A stretch of 64,000 nucleotides of DNA from Holophagales bacterium (GTDB lineage: Bacteria; Acidobacteriota; Thermoanaerobaculia; Multivoradales; JAGPDF01), in contig CP064972.1 in the NCBI GenBank assembly GCA_016699405.1, positions 4,619,501-4,683,500 of the forward strand, written 5' to 3'. The position numbers and the translations under genes were made by a program. Positions within the stretch are counted from its first letter, which is position 1, and every line of letters starts with the position of its first letter. The notes under the pieces are model-generated. The model had not been told where the DNA came from, ran no database searches, and was given only the letters and a program-made list of their open reading frames with translations. Positions 61,245 through 64,000 of the stretch are shown here, piece after piece.

Positions 61245-61688
61245 TCACTCGATTGGTCTTCGCTCAACATCACTCGACATCCGGGCGCCTTCCTGCCTAT
61301 GGACGAATACGACACCCAGAACCGACCCGATGAGTACCCACAGTGCGCCAGGGCGCTTTCCGGTAACGAGTACCCGGTTGAGTGACAGCTCGAGAAACAG
61401 AAGCATCCACCAAGAGCCGGCGTTCAGTGTCCCGAGAACAGTGGCTACTATTACACGCCCGGCTGGTGCGATGAGTGCGCCTCCGACGACGAGGGCCGCC
61501 GCACTCGCGACCGTAGTGAAGTCAATCAACAATGCGGCGAGCAGCCCATCGTCAACTGGCGGCGCGCCGCCCTCGACCGTGCTCCAGTTGCGGATGAGCA
61601 AGCGAACAGCTGCTGACGCCGCGAGGCCACAAGGGAGCACGGCAACCCACCTTAGAAGCTGCTTCCATAGCGGTCGGCTCGACGTCAT
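61245..61688 (-). CDS. Hypothetical four-helix membrane protein
   Basis: This 147-aa protein has four hydrophobic segments: about residues 8-28, 46-66, 70-89 and 108-130. The C-terminus is basic. The ATG at 61686-61688 is chosen because GAGGTG lies 6 bases upstream; a GTG three codons earlier also exists. No family is recognised. Confidence 0.55.
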   Translation of the reverse strand: MTSSRPLWKQLLRWVAVLPCGLAASAAVRLLIRNWSTVEGGAPPVDDGLLAALLIDFTTVASAAALVVGGALIAPAGRVIVATVLGTLNAGSWWMLLFLELSLNRVLVTGKRPGALWVLIGSVLGVVFVHRQEGARMSSDVERRPIE

Positions 61689-61728
61689 GCAAAGCACCTC
61701 ACGTCTCTGTCCGCCAGCGGGCGGGCGC

Positions 61729-62193
61729 CTACGCGGCCCGTTGTGGGCCAGCCGACCGGAGTATCGGGTGGCACCTCTTCGGGCGTTTTTCGCGGGCCAA
61801 CCGGACCACTTCGTTCAAGGACCGCGACGCTACGTCGCCGGTGAGCAGACAGTCGCGGTAATTCGAGGACACGGTCGGCGTTAAGACCTTCTCGTCGAGG
61901 TCCATGCCCACGAACCTGCGGAAGAGCAGGTTGTGGTTGACTTGCTCCATCAAGAGGCGCTCGCTGCGAACCGTGTAGAGCGCTTGCAACAGGAGGGCAC
62001 GCAGAAGACGCTCCGGAGGTATCGAAGGGCGGCCGGTCCACGAGTAGAGCTCGTCGAAGTCCGCCTGCATCCCAGCCAACGCCTCGTCAGCCATGCGGCG
62101 GATCGCACGCAACGGATGGTCGGCAGGAACGCGCTCCTCTGCCGAAACGTAGCTGAACGCAGCGCCCTGACCGCTCTCTTCTCCGCGCATCAT
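61729..62193 (-). pseudogene. IS5-family transposase, N-terminal fragment fused to a repeat
   Basis: About 135 residues match the DUF772 N-terminal domain: FSYVSAEERVPADHPLRAIR, GRPSIPPERLLRALLLQALY, VRSERLLMEQVNHNLLFRRF. The DDE catalytic domain is missing. The frame runs directly into the GGGTGGCACCTC repeat (61766-61777), read here as KRCHPILRS, so the truncation coincides with the repeat. No inverted repeats were found. Confidence 0.75.
61766..61777 (+). repeat. Copy of the GGGTGGCACCTC repeat at the IS5 break
   Basis: The core occurs at the point where IS5 transposase similarity ends. The flanking bases (GTATC before, TTCGGG after) differ from the other copies, so only the core is shared. 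Confidence 0.75.
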
Positions 62194-62261
62194 GCCTCCC
62201 GGGGTCTTGCAAGCGACCCTATGCGAAACGAGCGACCTCGCGCAGGTTTTGCAGCAACCTC

Positions 62262-62780
62262 TTAGGCGACTTGCGCACTGCGGAGCTCCTCAGCTGCTTT
62301 CAGCGTCGCACCTAAGAGAACGACGGAGGAGCCACCGAGATATGCGATCCAGAACTGAAACTGAGCTCGGTTCTTTCGCTCTCTCAAGCCGGCTCGCTGG
62401 CGCTCGATCGCTTTCATGCTGGCCTTGAACCTCAGTTCCATCGCGCCAAACGCATCTCCGGATCCGCCGTCTTCTGACTCGAGAACTGCCGAGTACTCCT
62501 GCCGCAAAATCTCCTCATCAAGCGCCGCTTCCATCTTCCCAAGGCCGACCTCGAGCGTCTTCAGCTGCCACCGCTTGAGCGTGTCGGAATCGATGTTCCT
62601 GACACCGTTCAGACCATTGAACAAGAGATTGCTTGAGCGATAGATATCCCAAGATGACTCCGCGGAAGCAAGCCTTCCCAGCTGGTCTCTCCATCGGTCG
62701 AGCACAAACTGTTGCGTCAACCAGGATCCAAGAAGAATGGCTGGGCCAAGTAGTGAGCAGGCGACACGAAGGGTTCTCAA
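62262..62780 (-). CDS. Hypothetical membrane protein with a coiled-coil loop
   Basis: This 172-aa protein has hydrophobic segments at about residues 5-22 and 142-165 flanking a long helical part (about 60-140) rich in charged residues. The TTG at 62778-62780 is chosen because GGGAGGAGG lies 5-6 bases upstream; a GTG 30 bases earlier is possible. The stop codon lies in GCCTAAG, one base from an attC R'' box. No family is recognised. Confidence 0.55.
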   Translation of the reverse strand: MRTLRVACSLLGPAILLGSWLTQQFVLDRWRDQLGRLASAESSWDIYRSSNLLFNGLNGVRNIDSDTLKRWQLKTLEVGLGKMEAALDEEILRQEYSAVLESEDGGSGDAFGAMELRFKASMKAIERQRAGLRERKNRAQFQFWIAYLGGSSVVLLGATLKAAEELRSAQVA

Positions 62781-62818
62781 TCTGGCCTCCTCCCAGGGAA
62801 TCCAAGTCACACAATGAA

Positions 62819-62868
62819 TGGCGCTAACCGGCGAGTGCTATCGAGTCCGCTTGAGCGCCCGGTCAGGT
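62819..62868 (-). other. attC-like short site 5
   Basis: CTGACCGGGCG (62866-62856) can pair with CGCCGGTTAG (62833-62824) over about 10 bp with one bulged G, and the right end reads GGTTAGCG, close to GTTRRRY. It begins at the stop codon of the upstream gene. At about 50 bp it is short for an attC and could be a plain hairpin. Confidence 0.35.
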
Positions 62869-63807
62869 GCCCGAGCGTGGGCCGATGATCGCCTCCACAT
62901 GGCGGCGAAGACCTTCTTCGAAGCGGGTCTTGCCGGGGATGGAGTTCTCATAGAAGAGAACGCGGAACGGTGAGACGTCGAACGGCAGCTGCGTGCCCTT
63001 CTCCGCGATGAGTATGGTCGGCTTCCGTAGGGCGTGGGCGAATCCAACCTCGTAATACACGTTCGGATTCGATGGCGAGAGCTCTGCGATAACAAGATGG
63101 CTCTCGACGATCTGCCGCGCGATGTCCGCGATGATGACACCCGGTCCAAAGGCCTCGTCGGTCTTTTGGGGATGCACGCCAAGGGCCTTGCAGACGCCTT
63201 GAATGACGTCGGAGTACACCTCGTTGTACGGGGACGAGAACTGCATGACGACGAATGCCGTCGGCTTCTCGTCACGGACGAGGAAGTCAGAAACGCGAAC
63301 GTCGTGGTGCGAGAGGAAGAAGAGCCCCACTTGGCTTCGTTGGAGCGGTGACGTTATCTGGGTAGCTAGTACCTGAACGCCATTCACGCTAAGAGCGACG
63401 CTGGATCCGGCGAGGGTGGCCACGAGGCGATAGTCGCGTTCCGGACGCAGATTCGAGATTTCGCCCGTCGCATCGTGGATGTTCCACTGCCCTGCGAAGC
63501 TCCGAATGGCGAAAAGGCCTGGGCCTCCGAGCCCTGCTGCGAGGAAGGCCTTCGAAGCGAGGTTGTAATTCAGGATGAGGGCTGCTGCTGAGACAGCCTC
63601 GACCGCGCTGAAATGGAGCGTGGCCTCGACGGTACCACGAGAGAGCCACTGATTGCGCAGGAAGCTACCGATGGGAGGAGAGGGCTTACCCTCGTACTCG
63701 ACCGCGCGCCCTTTGATAATGAAGGCGCCGTCGTCGCTTGCGTACTCTCCGATCAGGGCTCCCCATTCGAGCGAAATAGAGCCTCCGTGTGGACAGTCCA
63801 CGGGCAC
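62863..63807 (-). CDS. Beta-sandwich plus TIR/deoxyribosyltransferase-like domain protein
   Basis: This is a 314-aa protein. Residues about 10-175 look like a LamG/DUF1080-type beta-sandwich (GTVEATLHFSAVEA, RDYRLVATLAGSSVALSVNG). Residues 183-308 are a Rossmann-like domain of the TIR/nucleoside 2-deoxyribosyltransferase group (AFVVMQFSSPYNEVYSDVIQ, IVESHLVIAELSPSNPNVYY), with the likely catalytic Glu253 in YYEVGFAHAL. Such domains cleave nucleotides or NAD and are frequent in antiphage systems. GTG start, directly after an R'-like box. It behaves as a cassette gene. Confidence 0.75.
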   Translation of the reverse strand: MPVDCPHGGSISLEWGALIGEYASDDGAFIIKGRAVEYEGKPSPPIGSFLRNQWLSRGTVEATLHFSAVEAVSAAALILNYNLASKAFLAAGLGGPGLFAIRSFAGQWNIHDATGEISNLRPERDYRLVATLAGSSVALSVNGVQVLATQITSPLQRSQVGLFFLSHHDVRVSDFLVRDEKPTAFVVMQFSSPYNEVYSDVIQGVCKALGVHPQKTDEAFGPGVIIADIARQIVESHLVIAELSPSNPNVYYEVGFAHALRKPTILIAEKGTQLPFDVSPFRVLFYENSIPGKTRFEEGLRRHVEAIIGPRSGT

Positions 63808-63878
63808 CCAACTACGCCTCGTCGACCGCCACGAAACTCGCGTCCTGCATGACAGCGTCGCACAAGCAAGAGGTGGGA
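63806..63878 (-). other. attC-like site 6
   Basis: In minus orientation the right end GTTGGGT (63812-63806) fits R' GTTRRRY exactly. The left end TCCCACC (63878-63872) matches its complement at 5 of 7 bases. Inside, GCGACGC and GCGGTCGA can pair with one extra base, as in L''/L'. Total 73 bp. Confidence 0.45.
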
Positions 63879-63885
63879 AGTCGGA

Positions 63886-64000
63886 TCATCGGTGCCCCGA
63901 GGCGCCTTGATTTCTGTATTGAGGCGCAGTGTAAACGTACTCGCGGCCACTAGCAATTCTGGTGACGGGTACTAGATTACCAACCAATACCGGGGCGGAG
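63886..64000 (-). CDS. Possible 3' end of a further cassette gene (partial)
   Basis: A frame open from the right edge encodes about 37 residues ending APQYRNQGASGHR and stops with TGA at 63886-63888, 7 bp before the R''-like box of attC-like site 6. The position fits a cassette gene, but the stretch is short and no family is recognised. Confidence 0.3.
   Translation of the reverse strand, partial: SAPVLVGNLVPVTRIASGREYVYTAPQYRNQGASGHR

Noticed and set aside
63753..63956. 67-codon minus-strand frame near the right edge
   Set aside because: It overlaps the attC-like site and the start of the TIR-like gene in another frame and has no ribosome-binding site or recognisable content.
63929..63957. 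Promoter-like TTGCTA-17-TACACT on the minus strand before the TIR-like gene
   Set aside because: Only four of six bases match in each box, and it would lie inside the possible partial cassette gene at the window edge; not strong enough to list.

Overview
The window is a GC-rich bacterial chromosome segment. Its left 53 kb is a dense housekeeping block and its right 10.6 kb is accessory DNA. Gene content and order (zinc-binding forms of S4, S14 and L36; an unbroken rpoBC-str-S10-spc-alpha run; menG; the NamZ/DUF1343 family; a REP-associated transposase) would fit an Acidobacteriota-type organism, perhaps Thermoanaerobaculia. That placement is an inference, because no rRNA or marker search could be run.

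Bases 1-38,270 (all minus strand, so transcribed right to left). Reading with transcription, the block runs rplM-rpsI-rpsB-tsf-pyrH-frr-ispD-ispF-rlmB, then tRNA-Thr(UGU)-Tyr-Gly-Thr(GGU), tuf copy 2, tRNA-Trp, secE-nusG, rplK-rplA-rplJ-rplL-rpoB-rpoC, rpsL-rpsG-fusA-tuf copy 1, the S10 and spc ribosomal-protein clusters, secY-adk-map-infA-rpmJ, rpsM-rpsK-rpsD and the start of rpoA, which leaves the window. This is the ancestral order with almost no interruption. Clear sigma70-type promoters lie before rplM and rpsL, and probably before the tRNA cluster. A large nested hairpin sits between rplL and rpoB. The two tuf genes look identical at base level, and the identity stops at the edges of the coding sequence.

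Bases 38,400-53,150. A mixed-strand housekeeping section: menG-folD-coaE (+), an inosine-triphosphatase-like rdgB and an FHA-GAF-adenylate cyclase (-), purB and rlpA (+), a hypothetical gene coupled to namZ (-), a glycosyltransferase (+), HU (-) and ftsK-fmt-rsmB (-).

Bases 53,370-64,000. The accessory region holds a hicBA toxin-antitoxin pair whose toxin lacks a normal start codon, a Y1 REP-type transposase, at least nine copies of a GGGTGGCACCTC repeat, and a series of unrelated minus-strand genes. Sites at the 3' ends of several of these genes look like integron attC recombination sites, and in four cases the stop codon lies inside the R'' box. Two such sites are each split at the same position by a degenerate IS110-family, IS1111-subgroup element with 10-bp inverted repeats. 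A C-terminal fragment of an integron-type tyrosine recombinase and a consensus promoter lie between cassettes. I read this as a decayed chromosomal integron cassette array hit by attC-targeting IS1111 elements. Both IS copies keep an equal-length 244-bp noncoding segment that is a candidate guide (bridge/seek) RNA. Cassette contents include a serine hydrolase, two lipoproteins, small membrane proteins and a TIR/deoxyribosyltransferase-like protein that could be a defence effector.
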